Shown piece by piece: positions 16,774 to 25,330 of a DNA stretch of 64,000 bases; the stretch's first letter is position 1; every line of letters starts with the position of its first letter. A program made the position numbers and the translations under genes. Source of the DNA: Allofournierella massiliensis (lineage in GTDB: Bacteria; Bacillota; Clostridia; Oscillospirales; Ruminococcaceae). Where the stretch lies: positions 62,001-126,000 of the forward strand of contig NZ_SLUM01000004.1 of assembly GCF_004345265.1 (NCBI RefSeq), in the 5' to 3' direction. The notes under the pieces are model-generated. The model worked only from the letters and a program-made list of their open reading frames with translations, ran no database searches and was not told where the DNA came from.

Positions 16774-17796
16774 TTAGTCCTTGAACTGCTTCAGGAACCG
16801 CAGATCGTTCTCATAAAGCAGGCCGATGTTGTTGATGCCGTATTTCAGCATGGCGATACGCTCGATGCCGATGCCGAAGGCCAGGCCGGAGTATTCGTTC
16901 GGGTCGATGCCGCAGTTCTCCAGCACCTTGTGGTGCACGATACCGCCGCCCAGAACCTCGATCCAGCCGGTGCCCTTGCACAGCGAGCAGCCCTTGCCGC
17001 CGCACTCAAAGCAGCTCACGTCCACCTCCACGCTGGGTTCGGTGAAGGGGAAGTAGCTGGGCCGCAGGCGGGTCTTGACCTCGCTGCCGAAGATCTTCTT
17101 CACGAACTCGTCCAGCATGCCCTGCAGATCGCACAGGGTGATCTTCTTGTCCACAACCAGACCTTCCATCTGATGGAACATGGGGGAGTGGGTGGCGTCG
17201 CTGTCCGAACGGAACACGCGGCCGGGTACCAGCACCTTGATGGGGGGCTTCTCGGCGTCCATTACGCGGATCTGCCCGGGGCTGGTGTGGGTGCGCAGCA
17301 CGATGTCCTCGGCCACATAGAAGGTATCCTGCATGTCACGGGCGGGGTGGTTCTTCGCCACGTTCAGCCGGGTGAAGTTGTGGTCGTCGTCCTCGATTTC
17401 GGGGCCTTCGTAGATTTCAAAGCCCATACCGGCGAACACGTCCACCATCTGGTCCTTCACGATGGTGATGGGATGCAGCGAGCCCATGGGCCGCTTCACA
17501 GCGGGCATGGTGATATCCACCTGCTCGTTCTTGTTGCGGGCCTGCAGTTCCTTCTGGTCCATCTCGGCGCGCACTTCCTGATAACGCTGCTCGGCGTAGG
17601 CCTTGAACTGGTTGATTACCTTGCCCATGGCGGGGCGTTCCTCAGCGGAAACCTTGCCCAGCTCCTTCATCAGCCCGGCGATGCTGCCCTTTTTGCCCAG
17701 GTAAGCCTGCCAGAATTCGGCCAGCTCTTCCTGAGACTGCACAGCGCCAAGCGAAATCTCCATCTGCTCTTTCAGAGCATTGATCTTTGCTTCCAT
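16774..17796 (-). CDS. pheS: Phenylalanyl-tRNA synthetase alpha subunit
   Basis: Catalytic class II subunit. The 340-residue product starts [16 protein letters not shown] with a coiled-coil N-terminus, and carries motif 2 ([19 protein letters not shown]) and motif 3 ([14 protein letters not shown]). The ATG at 17796 follows GAGGTG and gives the standard length; the open frame continues upstream through the T-box but that part is leader [20 protein letters not shown] adds a Cys-rich loop seen in many bacterial PheS. Expression is expected to rise when uncharged tRNA-Phe binds the leader. Confidence 0.97.
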   Translation of the reverse strand: MEAKINALKEQMEISLGAVQSQEELAEFWQAYLGKKGSIAGLMKELGKVSAEERPAMGKVINQFKAYAEQRYQEVRAEMDQKELQARNKNEQVDITMPAVKRPMGSLHPITIVKDQMVDVFAGMGFEIYEGPEIEDDDHNFTRLNVAKNHPARDMQDTFYVAEDIVLRTHTSPGQIRVMDAEKPPIKVLVPGRVFRSDSDATHSPMFHQMEGLVVDKKITLCDLQGMLDEFVKKIFGSEVKTRLRPSYFPFTEPSVEVDVSCFECGGKGCSLCKGTGWIEVLGGGIVHHKVLENCGIDPNEYSGLAFGIGIERIAMLKYGINNIGLLYENDLRFLKQFKD

Positions 17797-17814
17797 AATA
17801 CACCTCATTTTCGA

Positions 17815-18084
17815 TGATAAAAAAGAACAGCCCCGCCCCGCAACACAACGGGACGAAGCTGTAAACTCCGTGGTACCACCCATATTCCGCCGCAAAAAGC
17901 GACGGCACTTTCGGCGCCGGTAACGGGGCGAACCGTTCCGCACTACTGAGGCCGCAAAAGGCCCGTTGGCACGAACTGCTCCGGAGGGAATTCGCACCGC
18001 TCTGTTCGGAAGGCCTTTCAGCCGGTGAACCTTCTCTCTGTACCCAGGGGTGCGGTGCGCTGTCTCCATCTCAGCATTTTAACT
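17815..18084 (-). promoter_or_regulatory. T-box riboswitch controlling pheST
   Basis: About 270-nt leader. The T-box core GGGTGGTACCACGG (complement of about 17868-17881) lies just before a terminator made of ACAGC/GCTGT-closed GC stem and a T-run (17819-17863). A likely specifier TTC (Phe; complement of 18027-18029) sits in a loop following AGAGAGAAGG in stem I. Uncharged tRNA-Phe should favour the antiterminator and read-through. Confidence 0.92.
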
Positions 18085-18090
18085 TTATAA

Positions 18091-18119
18091 AGTATACTCG
18101 TTTGGAAAGCTTCTGTCAA
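18091..18119 (-). promoter_or_regulatory. Promoter of the pheST T-box leader
   Basis: TTGACA, 17-bp spacer, TATACT on the minus strand; near-perfect sigma-A consensus. Confidence 0.93.
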
Positions 18120-18133
18120 GGGGCGGGAAAAGG

Positions 18134-19048
18134 TCAATACAGCCCATTATAATGTGGGGCGGGGTGCTCCTGCTCGTAGCTTTTGCACAGGGCGATGAAA
18201 TCCCGGGCGGCAGTGGTGAGAAATTTGTCCTTGTGATACACAATCCAGTACCGGCGGCGCAGGTCCAGTTCCGGCACCTGAAAGGCGGCGATAATCCCCC
18301 GCTCCAGCGGGCCGAGCAGCATGTGCCGGGGCAGCACCGCGATGCCCAGCCCGTGCACGGCGGCATTCACAAGCGCGGTGGTGCTGGTGGCTTCCCAGGC
18401 CGGCTCCACCGAAAGACCGGCGGCAAGGGCGGCGGCATCAAAGGCCTTGCGGGCGGCGCTGCCCTTTTCCCGCAGCAGGAAATTCTGGCCGCGCAGCTGC
18501 TCCAGCGTCACGGTCTGGCCGCTGGCAAAGGGGCGGCCCGGGGCGCACACGGCGATCAGCGTGTCCTCCAGATAGGCCTCAGCCAGCAGCTCCGGGGCGC
18601 TTACGCCGCTCTCGATCAGGGCCAGATCCAGCTGGTTGTGCAGAAGCTGTTGCTCCAGCGTGTCGCCCGGGTTCACCCGCACCTGTACCCTTGTCTGAGG
18701 GTGAAGGCTGTGGAAGGCGTCCACATAGCAGGGAAGAAACTGGGAGCCGATGGTCACGGTGGCGCCCACCCGCAGCGGGCCGCCGTCCTCGTCGCTTTGC
18801 AGGCTTTTTTCCATCCGCTCCACCTGCTGCAGCAGCTGGCCCGCATGCTGATACAGCCGCTGCCCGGCGGGGGTGATGTAAAGCCGGCGGGAATACCGCT
18901 CGAACAGCCGCAGACCATAGTGCTCCTCCAGCTCCCGGATGGCCTGGCTCACCGCGGGCTGGGTCATGTACAGGGAATGGGCTGCCCGGGTGATGCTGTT
19001 GCCCTGCTGGCAGACCTCCCAGAAAATGCGGATGTGCCGCAGCGTCAT
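18134..19048 (-). CDS. LysR-family transcriptional regulator
   Basis: 304-residue LysR protein. The N-terminal winged helix-turn-helix is clear (residues 1-60; SITRAAHSLYMTQPAVSQAI then RELEEHYGLRLFERYSRR), followed by a periplasmic-binding-like effector domain (about 90-300). The gene is divergent from the chromate transporter pair, the common LysR arrangement in which the regulator controls the divergent operon from the shared intergenic region; a candidate operator lies at 19076-19091. The effector is unknown. Start ATG has an AGGAGG site. Confidence 0.93.
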   Translation of the reverse strand: MTLRHIRIFWEVCQQGNSITRAAHSLYMTQPAVSQAIRELEEHYGLRLFERYSRRLYITPAGQRLYQHAGQLLQQVERMEKSLQSDEDGGPLRVGATVTIGSQFLPCYVDAFHSLHPQTRVQVRVNPGDTLEQQLLHNQLDLALIESGVSAPELLAEAYLEDTLIAVCAPGRPFASGQTVTLEQLRGQNFLLREKGSAARKAFDAAALAAGLSVEPAWEATSTTALVNAAVHGLGIAVLPRHMLLGPLERGIIAAFQVPELDLRRRYWIVYHKDKFLTTAARDFIALCKSYEQEHPAPHYNGLY

Positions 19049-19075
19049 GGGGATTTCCTCCTGTTTTTTACTTTT

Positions 19076-19091
19076 ATAAGTGAATAGTTAT
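19076..19091. promoter_or_regulatory. Candidate LysR operator (ATAA-N8-TTAT)
   Basis: Dyad ATAA, 8 bp, TTAT containing the T-N11-A spacing usual for LysR proteins, 28 bp upstream of the lysR ATG and within the 118-bp divergent gap. AT-rich surroundings make chance dyads possible. Confidence 0.45.
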
Positions 19092-19113
19092 GATTTCAAT
19101 AAAATAATATAAT

Positions 19114-19142
19114 TTTACTCATTAAAAAGCAAGTGTTATACT
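19114..19142 (+). promoter_or_regulatory. Promoter of the chromate transporter pair
   Basis: TTTACT, 17-bp spacer, TATACT, 24 bp before the first transporter ATG. The weak -35 fits an activator-dependent promoter. Confidence 0.65.
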
Positions 19143-19166
19143 GGTGTGCGGAAGGAGGAGGAAAGA

Positions 19167-19736
19167 ATGCGAGATGGAAAGATGCTGGGCGTTTTGTTTT
19201 TCTCGTCGCTGAAGCTGAGCGCATTCACCTTTGGCGGGGGATATGTGATCATTCCCCTGATGCGCAAGACCTTTGTGGAAAAATATCACTGGCTGAGCGA
19301 GAACGAGATGATGGATCTGACGGCGATTGCCCAGTCGGCCCCGGGGGCCATTGCGGTAAACGCGGCGATTCTGGTGGGCTACCGGATTGCCGGTGTGGTG
19401 GGCGCGCTGATCACGGTGCTGGGCACGGTGCTGCCGCCCATGGTGATTCTGTCGGTGATTTCCCTGTTTTACGAGGCGTTCCGTTCCAATTTGGCGGTGA
19501 GCATGGTGATGCAGGGCATGGCGGCGGGTGTCGTCGCGGTGATTTTTGATGTGGTGCTGGTGATGGCGCAGACCCTGTGGCAGCAGCGCCGGGCCATCTG
19601 GATGGTGCTGCTGGCGGTGTGCTTTGTGGCGTCCATGCTGGGCGTGGGCGCGGCCCCGCTGGTGCTGGCCTGTGGCTGCATCGGCATGGTGGATACCCTG
19701 CGGCTCCGCAAAGAGAGGGGGAAGGAGAGCAAATGA
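19167..19736 (+). CDS. Chromate transporter family protein, first half (CHR domain)
   Basis: 189-residue membrane protein of the short-chain CHR family, in which two half-size proteins pair to form one transporter. The family signature FGGGYVIIPLMRKTFVEKY and the APGAIAVNAAILVGYR motif are present, with about five to six helices. The ATG was chosen for the GGAGGAG site 6 bp upstream; a GTG 21 bp earlier would overlap the site. Stop overlaps the ATG of the second half. Real substrates of such pairs in anaerobes are largely untested, so chromate is only a family label. Confidence 0.9.
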   Translation: MRDGKMLGVLFFSSLKLSAFTFGGGYVIIPLMRKTFVEKYHWLSENEMMDLTAIAQSAPGAIAVNAAILVGYRIAGVVGALITVLGTVLPPMVILSVISLFYEAFRSNLAVSMVMQGMAAGVVAVIFDVVLVMAQTLWQQRRAIWMVLLAVCFVASMLGVGAAPLVLACGCIGMVDTLRLRKERGKESK

Positions 19737-20299
19737 TCTACTGGCAGCTGTTTGTGAGCTTTTTCCAGATTGGTCTGTTCAGCTTTGGCGGCGGCTACGC
19801 GGCCATGCCGCTGATCCGTCAGCAGGTGGTGGAGCTGCACTCCTGGCTTACCCCCACCCAGTTTACCGACATTGTGACCATTTCCCAGATGACGCCAGGG
19901 CCCATCGCGGTCAACTCGGCCAGCTTTGTGGGCATGCAGATCGCCGGGATTCCGGGCTCGGTGGTGGCCACTCTGGGCTGCGTGGCGCCGGCCTGTGTGA
20001 TCGTTACGGTGCTGGCCTGGCTGTATTACCGGTACCGCTCCCTCAAGCTCATGCAGGGGGCGCTGGCAGGGCTGCGTCCCGCGGTGGTGGCCATGATCGC
20101 CAGCGCCGGTGTGAGCCTGCTGGTGCAGGCGGTGCTGCCCGGCGGGCTGGAGCAGAATGTGGACTGGGTTGCGACCATTTTGTTTGCGGCGGCCTTTGCG
20201 GTGATGCGGTGGAAAAAGCCGAACCCCATTGTGGTGATGGTAAGCTGCGGAGCCGCAGGGCTGGTGTGCTACTCTCTGCTGGGGATGTTTGCCGGCTGA
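19733..20299 (+). CDS. Chromate transporter family protein, second half (CHR domain)
   Basis: 188-residue partner of the preceding gene, overlapping it by ATGA so the two should be made in equal amounts. It repeats the family motifs: FSFGGGYAAMPLIRQQVVE near the N-terminus and TPGPIAVNSASFVGMQ in the next helix pair, then hydrophobic segments to the end. The two halves are diverged copies with probably opposite membrane orientation (known for the family, not visible here). Followed by a terminator. Confidence 0.91.
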   Translation: MIYWQLFVSFFQIGLFSFGGGYAAMPLIRQQVVELHSWLTPTQFTDIVTISQMTPGPIAVNSASFVGMQIAGIPGSVVATLGCVAPACVIVTVLAWLYYRYRSLKLMQGALAGLRPAVVAMIASAGVSLLVQAVLPGGLEQNVDWVATILFAAAFAVMRWKKPNPIVVMVSCGAAGLVCYSLLGMFAG

Positions 20300-20327
20300 G
20301 CGCGGCGATTGGTTTGTAAATAGAAGA

Positions 20328-20361
20328 GGGGCGGTCTGACTGGTCGGGCCGCCCTTTCTTT
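20328..20361 (+). terminator. Terminator after the chromate transporter pair
   Basis: Stem of about 11 bp including GU pairs (20328-20338 with 20344-20354), then a T-rich run. Confidence 0.75.
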
Positions 20362-20853
20362 ATATTACATTATATAGGGACAAATCCGGCAGGGGAAAAG
20401 AGCCGGAGGAAGAGGAAAAAGAGCGAAACGGAAGAGGAGGGCGCGCTTCGGCAAAATGCGCCGGTGGGCAGGGCGTACAATCCGAAACAGGGCACCTGAA
20501 ACCCGGAGAAAAAACAGGGTGAAAAGGGCGGCAATTTCGGCCGGAAGAACCCGGTGAAGAAACGGAAAACGGAGGAAAAGAATGAAAATGCGAACAATTT
20601 TCATTACCGGACAAATTGCCCAAGATGGAATAAAAATTGTAGAAGATGTACAAAATCGAGGCAGAGGATTCTGTGAGCGGTGAAGGTGTTCGGTGTTGTA
20701 CAAAAGGTGGTGATATTGATACAATCGTTTTGAATCTTAAGAAATCTTAAGAAAAAGGCCGAAAAAGCGAGGATTTTAAAAGAACCGGTGAACCGCAAAT
20801 ATATTTCGGCAAAATTTGAAAGCATGCGGCAAAAAACGGCGGAGCTTTCCTGT
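20362..20853. other. Long intergenic region without a recognised gene
   Basis: Purine-rich on the plus strand with no convincing ORF. A promoter-like TTGTAC, 18-bp spacer, TACAAT lies at 20696-20725, followed by a direct repeat of ATCTTAAGAA (about 20736-20756). It could start an unannotated transcript, but I see no defined RNA structure. Confidence 0.35.
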
Positions 20854-20883
20854 TTGACGGCCCCGCCCCGCTTTTGCTACAAT
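20854..20883 (+). promoter_or_regulatory. Promoter of the G5/3D protein
   Basis: TTGACG, 18-bp spacer, TACAAT, giving a 5' leader of about 140 nt. The leader is GC-rich; I could not match it to a ydaO-type riboswitch, which often precedes such genes. Confidence 0.75.
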
Positions 20884-21028
20884 GCCACAAGTGCCCGGAA
20901 CGGCCGCATCTGGCGGTTTGCGAACAGGGTCATTGAAAGCAGGGCGCGGTCTGGCCCCATGTTCCAGGCCGCCGGCGGGCCGGTTTCCGGCCCCTATTGC
21001 CCACCAGCATGGAACGTTAGGAGATTGC

Positions 21029-22072
21029 ATGATTACGATCATCAAAAAATTGCGCCGCCTGGTTCTGGCGGTGCCGGTCAAGGTCTGGGCCTGCCTGATC
21101 ACCGCGGGCTGCCTGGCACTTACCCTGGTCGGCCTGCATCAGGCGCTGCATCTGGTGCGCATCACCGATTCCGAGGGCGCGAGCCAGGTGGTCATGACCC
21201 ATCTGGACGATCCGCAGAAGCTGATGCAGCTGAGCGGCATCGTGGCCGAAGAGGGCGACGATGTGCACTACACTGCCTACAACGGCAATCAGGCCAGCCT
21301 GAACATCCAGCGGGCGGTGGATCTCACCGTCACGGCGGATGGCCAGACCCACGACCTGCGGCTGGTCAACGGCACGGTGAGCGACGCACTGACCGCCTGC
21401 GGTGTGGAACTGGGCGAGCACGACTACACCGAGCCCAGCCTGCACACCGCCATTGAGGACGGTATGAACGTGCAGGTGCACCGGGTGGAATACCGGGATA
21501 CCGTGGTGGAGGAATCCATCCCCTACGAAACCGAGTATGTGTACACCAGCCTGTTCTACAAGAACCGGAATCGCACCCAGCTGGTGCAGCAGGGCCATGA
21601 GGGCACCAACCAGATCACCCACCGCGAGCGTGTGGTGGACGGCCAGGTGGAATCCAGCCAGGTAATCAGCGTGGTGCAGACTGTGGCTCCCAAAAACACC
21701 ATCATCAAGGCCTATCAGGCCGGGGCGCCGGTTTCGCCGCTGGAAGGCCCTGAAGTGGTGGACGGTGTGCCCACCGGGTACACGGCGGTTTACACCGGCC
21801 GTGCCACCGGTTACAGTTCCAGCCGCGGGCGCGGTGCTTCCGGTCTGGGGCTCTACTGCGGCACCGTGGCCGTGAATCCGGCGCTGATCCCGTACGGTAC
21901 AAAGCTGTACATCACCAGCACCGACGGCAAGCTGGTATACGGCTATGCCATCGCCACCGACACCGGCGCTTCGCTGCTCAACGGCAGCTGCCTGGTGGAT
22001 CTGTATTACGACAGCTTCTCTGAGGCGCTGATGAACGGCGTGCAGGAAGTGAACGTGTATGTGATGGGCTGA
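21029..22072 (+). CDS. Exported cell-wall protein with DUF348, G5 and 3D domains
   Basis: Likely peptidoglycan-active enzyme or resuscitation-factor-like protein. The 347 residues begin with a membrane anchor or signal (about 12-40), followed by a DUF348 ubiquitin-like segment (about 90-140), a G5 domain (about 145-225; VEYRDTVVEESIPYETEYV to VSVVQTV-type strands) and a C-terminal 3D domain (about 250-347), whose three aspartates appear in ATDTG and VDLYYDS. This is the YabE/YuiC-type layout of Firmicutes. The start follows TAGGAGA. Monocistronic with its own promoter and terminator. Confidence 0.9.
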   Translation: MITIIKKLRRLVLAVPVKVWACLITAGCLALTLVGLHQALHLVRITDSEGASQVVMTHLDDPQKLMQLSGIVAEEGDDVHYTAYNGNQASLNIQRAVDLTVTADGQTHDLRLVNGTVSDALTACGVELGEHDYTEPSLHTAIEDGMNVQVHRVEYRDTVVEESIPYETEYVYTSLFYKNRNRTQLVQQGHEGTNQITHRERVVDGQVESSQVISVVQTVAPKNTIIKAYQAGAPVSPLEGPEVVDGVPTGYTAVYTGRATGYSSSRGRGASGLGLYCGTVAVNPALIPYGTKLYITSTDGKLVYGYAIATDTGASLLNGSCLVDLYYDSFSEALMNGVQEVNVYVMG

Positions 22073-22091
22073 GAGAAAAAACCATGAAACC

Positions 22092-22191
22092 GCGTTGGGG
22101 CGGCTGGCAACGGAGCTGGCTGCCCCAACGCATTTTTTATCTGCCGCCTTGCCCCAAACCGGGCCGAATTTGCCCGTTTTGGGGCGTTTTT
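22092..22191 (+). terminator. Two consecutive terminator hairpins
   Basis: First: GCGTTGGGGC/GCCCCAACGC stem with T6 at 22132-22138. Second: 13-bp stem (22152-22164 with 22172-22184) with T5. A third short CGCC/GGCG hairpin with T6 follows at 22221-22241. Confidence 0.8.
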
Positions 22192-22254
22192 GGCCTTTTA
22201 ACCCGATTTTTACGGCCTAGCGCCAAAAAGCGGCGTTTTTTGGAGTTTTATGGC

Positions 22255-22283
22255 TTGACAAACCCGCCCGGCGGGCATACACT
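22255..22283 (+). promoter_or_regulatory. Promoter of the corA transcript
   Basis: TTGACA, 17-bp spacer (containing a GCCCG/CGGGC dyad), TACACT. It gives a leader of about 230 nt before corA that contains a short ORF. Confidence 0.85.
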
Positions 22284-22334
22284 AATTGAGGGCCGATGGG
22301 CCCGCAACAAGATTTAATGCAAGGAGATGACAGC

Positions 22335-22415
22335 ATGGACGGCGACCCCAGTAGATGTGTGGATCGTACTATCAGCGGAACCGGCCTTGCTGCCCTGTCC
22401 TGCATTCTGCGCTGA
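22335..22415 (+). CDS. Small ORF (26 codons) in the corA leader
   Basis: Begins MDGDPSRC and ends LSCILR, preceded by AAGGAGATGACAGC, a better ribosome site than many full genes here. It starts about 45 nt after the predicted transcription start and ends 104 bp before corA, with GC-rich hairpins between. It does not resemble a known leader that I can name. A translation-sensing leader peptide for the magnesium transporter is the obvious idea; a stand-alone micropeptide is the alternative. Confidence 0.55.
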   Translation: MDGDPSRCVDRTISGTGLAALSCILR

Positions 22416-22519
22416 AATCATCGGCGGAGAACCTGCTTTTCGGGGGCGGCTGTAATGCCGTGCGCCGCAAATCTGGCCGGCCAGCGGGCCGGTACGTTTG
22501 AGAAAGCAGGTGTGTTTTT

Positions 22520-23455
22520 ATGTTGAATATTTATCTGAGCGACAGTGGCCGCATGCTGGAGCAGGATCAGATCCTGCCCGGTTCCTGGATCAATCTGTGT
22601 GACCCCAACGAGAAGGAAATCGGCCGGGTCTGCGCCCAGCTGCATGTGGATCCGGATCTGGTTCGGGCCGCGCTGGACGAAGAGGAACGCAGCCGTATTG
22701 AGGTGGAGGACAACGGCCACATCCTCATCATCGTGGATACCCCCATCGTGCAGACCGAGGGCCACAGCTTCGTATACTCCACCATTCCCTTCGGCATCGT
22801 GCTCACCGAGGATAACATCATCACCGTGTCTCTGAAGGAGACCGCGCTGCCCCGCGCCTTCATGGAAGGCCTGGTCAAGGCTTGCAGCACCAAAAAGCGC
22901 AAGCGCATGGCTCTGCAGATGCTCTACCGTAACGCCAGCCTGTTCCTGTTCTATCTGCGTCAGGTGGACAAGGCCAGCACCCGCGTGGAGAACGAGCTGC
23001 ACAAGAGCATGAAGAACAAGGAGCTCATTCAGATGCTGGGCCTGGAAAAGAGCCTGGTGTACTTCTCCACCTCCCTGAAGGGCAACGAGATCGTTCTGGA
23101 GAAGCTGCTGCGCATGGACTTTGTGCGGGATTTCCCCGAGGATACCGATCTTTTGGAGGATGTAATCATCGAGAACAAGCAGGCCATGGAGATGAGCAGC
23201 ATCTACCGGGACATTCTGTCCGGCACCATGGATGCCTTTGCTTCCGTGATTTCCAACAACCTGAACATCGTGATGAAGCTGCTGGCCGCCGTGACCATTA
23301 TCCTCACGGTGCCCACCATTGTGTCCAGCCTGTGGGGCATGAACGTGCATGTGCCCTTTGAAGAGAATCCCTTCGGGTTCGTGATCGTGCTGGCCATCGC
23401 CGTTCTGGCAACTCTGGGCGCAGGATTTCTGGCCCGCTGGAAAAAGTGGCTGTAA
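22520..23455 (+). CDS. corA: CorA-family magnesium/divalent metal ion transporter
   Basis: Homopentameric channel for Mg2+ or Co2+. The 311 residues form a large cytoplasmic N-terminal domain rich in charged helices (about 1-245), then two C-terminal helices. The selectivity motif GMN is in SSLWGMNVHVP at about 272-274, and the protein ends in the basic ARWKKWL expected on the cytoplasmic side. Length is typical. It has its own promoter, an unusual leader with a 26-codon ORF, and a terminator; its start ATG has only a weak purine site (AGCAGGTG), consistent with translational control through the leader. Confidence 0.94.
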   Translation: MLNIYLSDSGRMLEQDQILPGSWINLCDPNEKEIGRVCAQLHVDPDLVRAALDEEERSRIEVEDNGHILIIVDTPIVQTEGHSFVYSTIPFGIVLTEDNIITVSLKETALPRAFMEGLVKACSTKKRKRMALQMLYRNASLFLFYLRQVDKASTRVENELHKSMKNKELIQMLGLEKSLVYFSTSLKGNEIVLEKLLRMDFVRDFPEDTDLLEDVIIENKQAMEMSSIYRDILSGTMDAFASVISNNLNIVMKLLAAVTIILTVPTIVSSLWGMNVHVPFEENPFGFVIVLAIAVLATLGAGFLARWKKWL

Positions 23456-23486
23456 GCTGCGTTTTTCCCTTGTCATAAAACACAAT

Positions 23487-23526
23487 GCCTCCCGATCCGC
23501 CCGGCGGATCAGGGAGGCGTTTTTTC
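23487..23526 (+). terminator. Terminator of corA
   Basis: Long GC stem (left arm 23487-23500, right arm about 23504-23518 with a single bulge), then T6. Confidence 0.9.
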
Positions 23527-23560
23527 TTTTGCACGGGGAGGGCGGGAATGCCGCAACGCC

Positions 23561-23589
23561 TTGCGCGGGCAGGGGAAAGAGGGTATAAT
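23561..23589 (+). promoter_or_regulatory. Promoter of cysS
   Basis: TTGCGC, 17-bp spacer, TATAAT, about 75 bp before the ATG. No T-box is present, unlike pheS. Confidence 0.8.
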
Positions 23590-23663
23590 AAGAGCAAGTT
23601 CTTAAAACCGAAAGCGTTCGGGTGCCATTGCCGCCCGAGCAAGATTAAGGAGTGCAAATCTTC

Positions 23664-25064
23664 ATGCAGATCTTCAACACCCTCACCCGTAAAAAAGAGG
23701 AGTTCGTTCCTCAGAAGCCCGGCGAGTACCGCATTTATGTGTGCGGCCCCACCGTGTACAAATTCATCCACATCGGCAACGCCCGGCCCATGGTGGTGTT
23801 CGACACCCTGCGCCGGTATCTGGAGTATCAGGGCAACAAGGTGATCTATGTTTCCAACATCACCGATATTGACGACAAGCTGATCAAGAAGGGCCAGGAG
23901 GAGGGCGTACCCATGCAGGAGGTCGCCCGCCGTTATGAGGCCGAGTATATCAAGGACAGCGAGGGCCTGAACGTGCTGGCTCCCACCGTGCGTCCCCGCG
24001 CCACCGAGCACATCGAAGAGATTCTGGGCATCGTGGCCGACATTATCGAAAAGGGCTACGGTTATGTGGCCAAGAACGGCGACGTGTATTTCCGGGCCAA
24101 GAAGTTCAAGGAGTACGGCAAGCTGAGCCACCTGAATCTGGAGGATCTGGAGAGCGGCAACCGTGAGCTGCGCAGCCAGATGGACGACGATCTGAAAGAG
24201 GATCCGGCGGATTTCGCGGTCTGGAAGGCTGCCAAGCCCGGCGAGCCTGCCTGGGAAAGCCCCTACGGCCCCGGCCGGCCCGGCTGGCACATCGAATGCA
24301 GCGCCATGGCCCGCAAGCATCTGGGCAACACCATCGACCTGCACTGCGGCGGTCAGGATCTGATCTTCCCCCATCACGAGAACGAGATTGCTCAGTCCGA
24401 GTGCGCCAACGGCTGCACCTTCAGCCGCTACTGGATGCACAACGGCTTTTTGAACATCGACAACCACAAGATGAGCAAGAGCGCCAACAACTTCTTCACC
24501 GTGCGTGAGATTGCCGACGCTTATGGCTACGAGCCCATCCGTTATTTCCTGCTCACCGCCGGTTACCGCATGCCTCTGAATTACACCGTGGAGCTGATCC
24601 AGTCCTGCAAGGCCAGTCTGGAGCGCCTGTACACCTGCCGCGAGAATCTGGATTTCCTCATCAAGAACGCCGCCGAGACCGGCAGCGATGCGCTGGTGGA
24701 GAAGGCTGATGCTGCCAAGGCCAAGTTCAACACCGCCATGGATGACGATTTGAATACTCCGGATGCGCTGGCCGCCATCTTTGAGCTGGTGAAGGAGATC
24801 AACACCCAGGGCAAGGAAGCGTCCAAGGCTGCGCTGACCAAGGCTGCCGAGGTATTCGACGAGCTGACCGGCGTGCTGGGTCTGCTGTACAACCGCAAGA
24901 CCAATGAAGTGCCCGCCGAGGTGATGGAGCTGGTGGAGCGCCGCGCCGCTGCCAAGAAGGCCAAGGACTGGGGTACTGCCGATGCGCTGCGCGCCCAGAT
25001 CACCGAGATGGGCTGGCAGGTGGAGGACACCGCTCAGGGCCCCAAGGTCTCCAAACTCTCCTGA
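23664..25064 (+). CDS. cysS: Cysteinyl-tRNA synthetase
   Basis: Class I synthetase that charges tRNA-Cys. The 466 residues carry the first zinc ligand in YVCGPTVY (Cys27), the HIGH-type HIGN motif (36-39), HCGGQDLIFPHHENEIAQSE with further zinc ligands, and the KMSKS loop in HKMSKSANNF. The C-terminal alpha-helical anticodon region ends with KDWGTADALRAQITEMGW. Length is standard. The ATG at 23664 follows AAGGAG by 11 bp; a GTG 12 bp earlier is in frame but overlaps that site. A cluster of 84-bp repeats begins 8 bp after its stop. Confidence 0.97.
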   Translation: MQIFNTLTRKKEEFVPQKPGEYRIYVCGPTVYKFIHIGNARPMVVFDTLRRYLEYQGNKVIYVSNITDIDDKLIKKGQEEGVPMQEVARRYEAEYIKDSEGLNVLAPTVRPRATEHIEEILGIVADIIEKGYGYVAKNGDVYFRAKKFKEYGKLSHLNLEDLESGNRELRSQMDDDLKEDPADFAVWKAAKPGEPAWESPYGPGRPGWHIECSAMARKHLGNTIDLHCGGQDLIFPHHENEIAQSECANGCTFSRYWMHNGFLNIDNHKMSKSANNFFTVREIADAYGYEPIRYFLLTAGYRMPLNYTVELIQSCKASLERLYTCRENLDFLIKNAAETGSDALVEKADAAKAKFNTAMDDDLNTPDALAAIFELVKEINTQGKEASKAALTKAAEVFDELTGVLGLLYNRKTNEVPAEVMELVERRAAAKKAKDWGTADALRAQITEMGWQVEDTAQGPKVSKLS

Positions 25065-25072
25065 TTTTTTAA

Positions 25073-25330
25073 CGGACTCGACCGGCAGCGGGGCGCGGTA
25101 CGTTTACAAGTACGCACCGGGTTTTCCTCAGCGATATACGCAGACTGCCTTTTTGGCGGACTCGACCGTTGACGGAGTGCGGTACGGTTTCCGGTACGCA
25201 CCGGATTTTCCTCAGCGATATACGTAAACTGCCTTTTTGGCGGACTCGACCGTTGACGGGGTGCGGTATGTTTTCCGGTACGCACCGGTTTTTTATCAGC
25301 AAAGTATGCCGGCACCCTTTTTAGCGGATG
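25073..25330 (+). repeat. Repeat cluster A: three tandem copies of an 84-bp unit
   Basis: Units start CGGACTCGACCG at 25073, 25157 and 25241, spaced exactly 84 bp. Each has a hairpin (GTGC-GTAC paired with GTACGCAC around an 8-nt loop), then CCGGATTTTCCTCAGCG and a T5 run at its end. The third unit diverges in its second half. The cluster begins 8 bp after the cysS stop in the same orientation as cysS. The frames through it are open but this looks like structure rather than coding. Confidence 0.88.

Noticed and set aside
14224-17817. Very long open frame (about 1200 codons) on the plus strand opposite pheS and pheT
   Set aside because: It mirrors the GC-rich third positions of pheST, has no ribosome site and gives a His/Gly/Val/Gln-rich product unlike any family.
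17797-18069. Upstream extension of pheS by 91 residues
   Set aside because: This is the T-box leader RNA; PheS of normal length starts at 17796.
20360-20653. Minus-strand ORF of about 97 codons after the chromate transporter
   Set aside because: Phe/Ser/Pro-rich low complexity from a purine-rich strand, with no ribosome site.
20884-21028. ydaO-type (c-di-AMP) riboswitch ahead of the G5/3D gene
   Set aside because: Such riboswitches often precede similar genes, but the 140-nt leader is too short and I could not find its conserved blocks.
21017-21622. Minus-strand frame of 201 codons inside the G5/3D gene
   Set aside because: Antisense shadow with no start signals; the plus-strand gene has recognisable G5 and 3D domains.
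24982-25315. Open frames through repeat cluster A (both strands)
   Set aside because: Because the period, 84 bp, is a multiple of three, the frames stay open and give repetitive peptides; no ribosome sites, and short-form units elsewhere are not selected for frame.
25073-25330. CRISPR array
   Set aside because: The whole 84-bp unit repeats, with no unique spacers between short identical repeats, and no cas genes are present.
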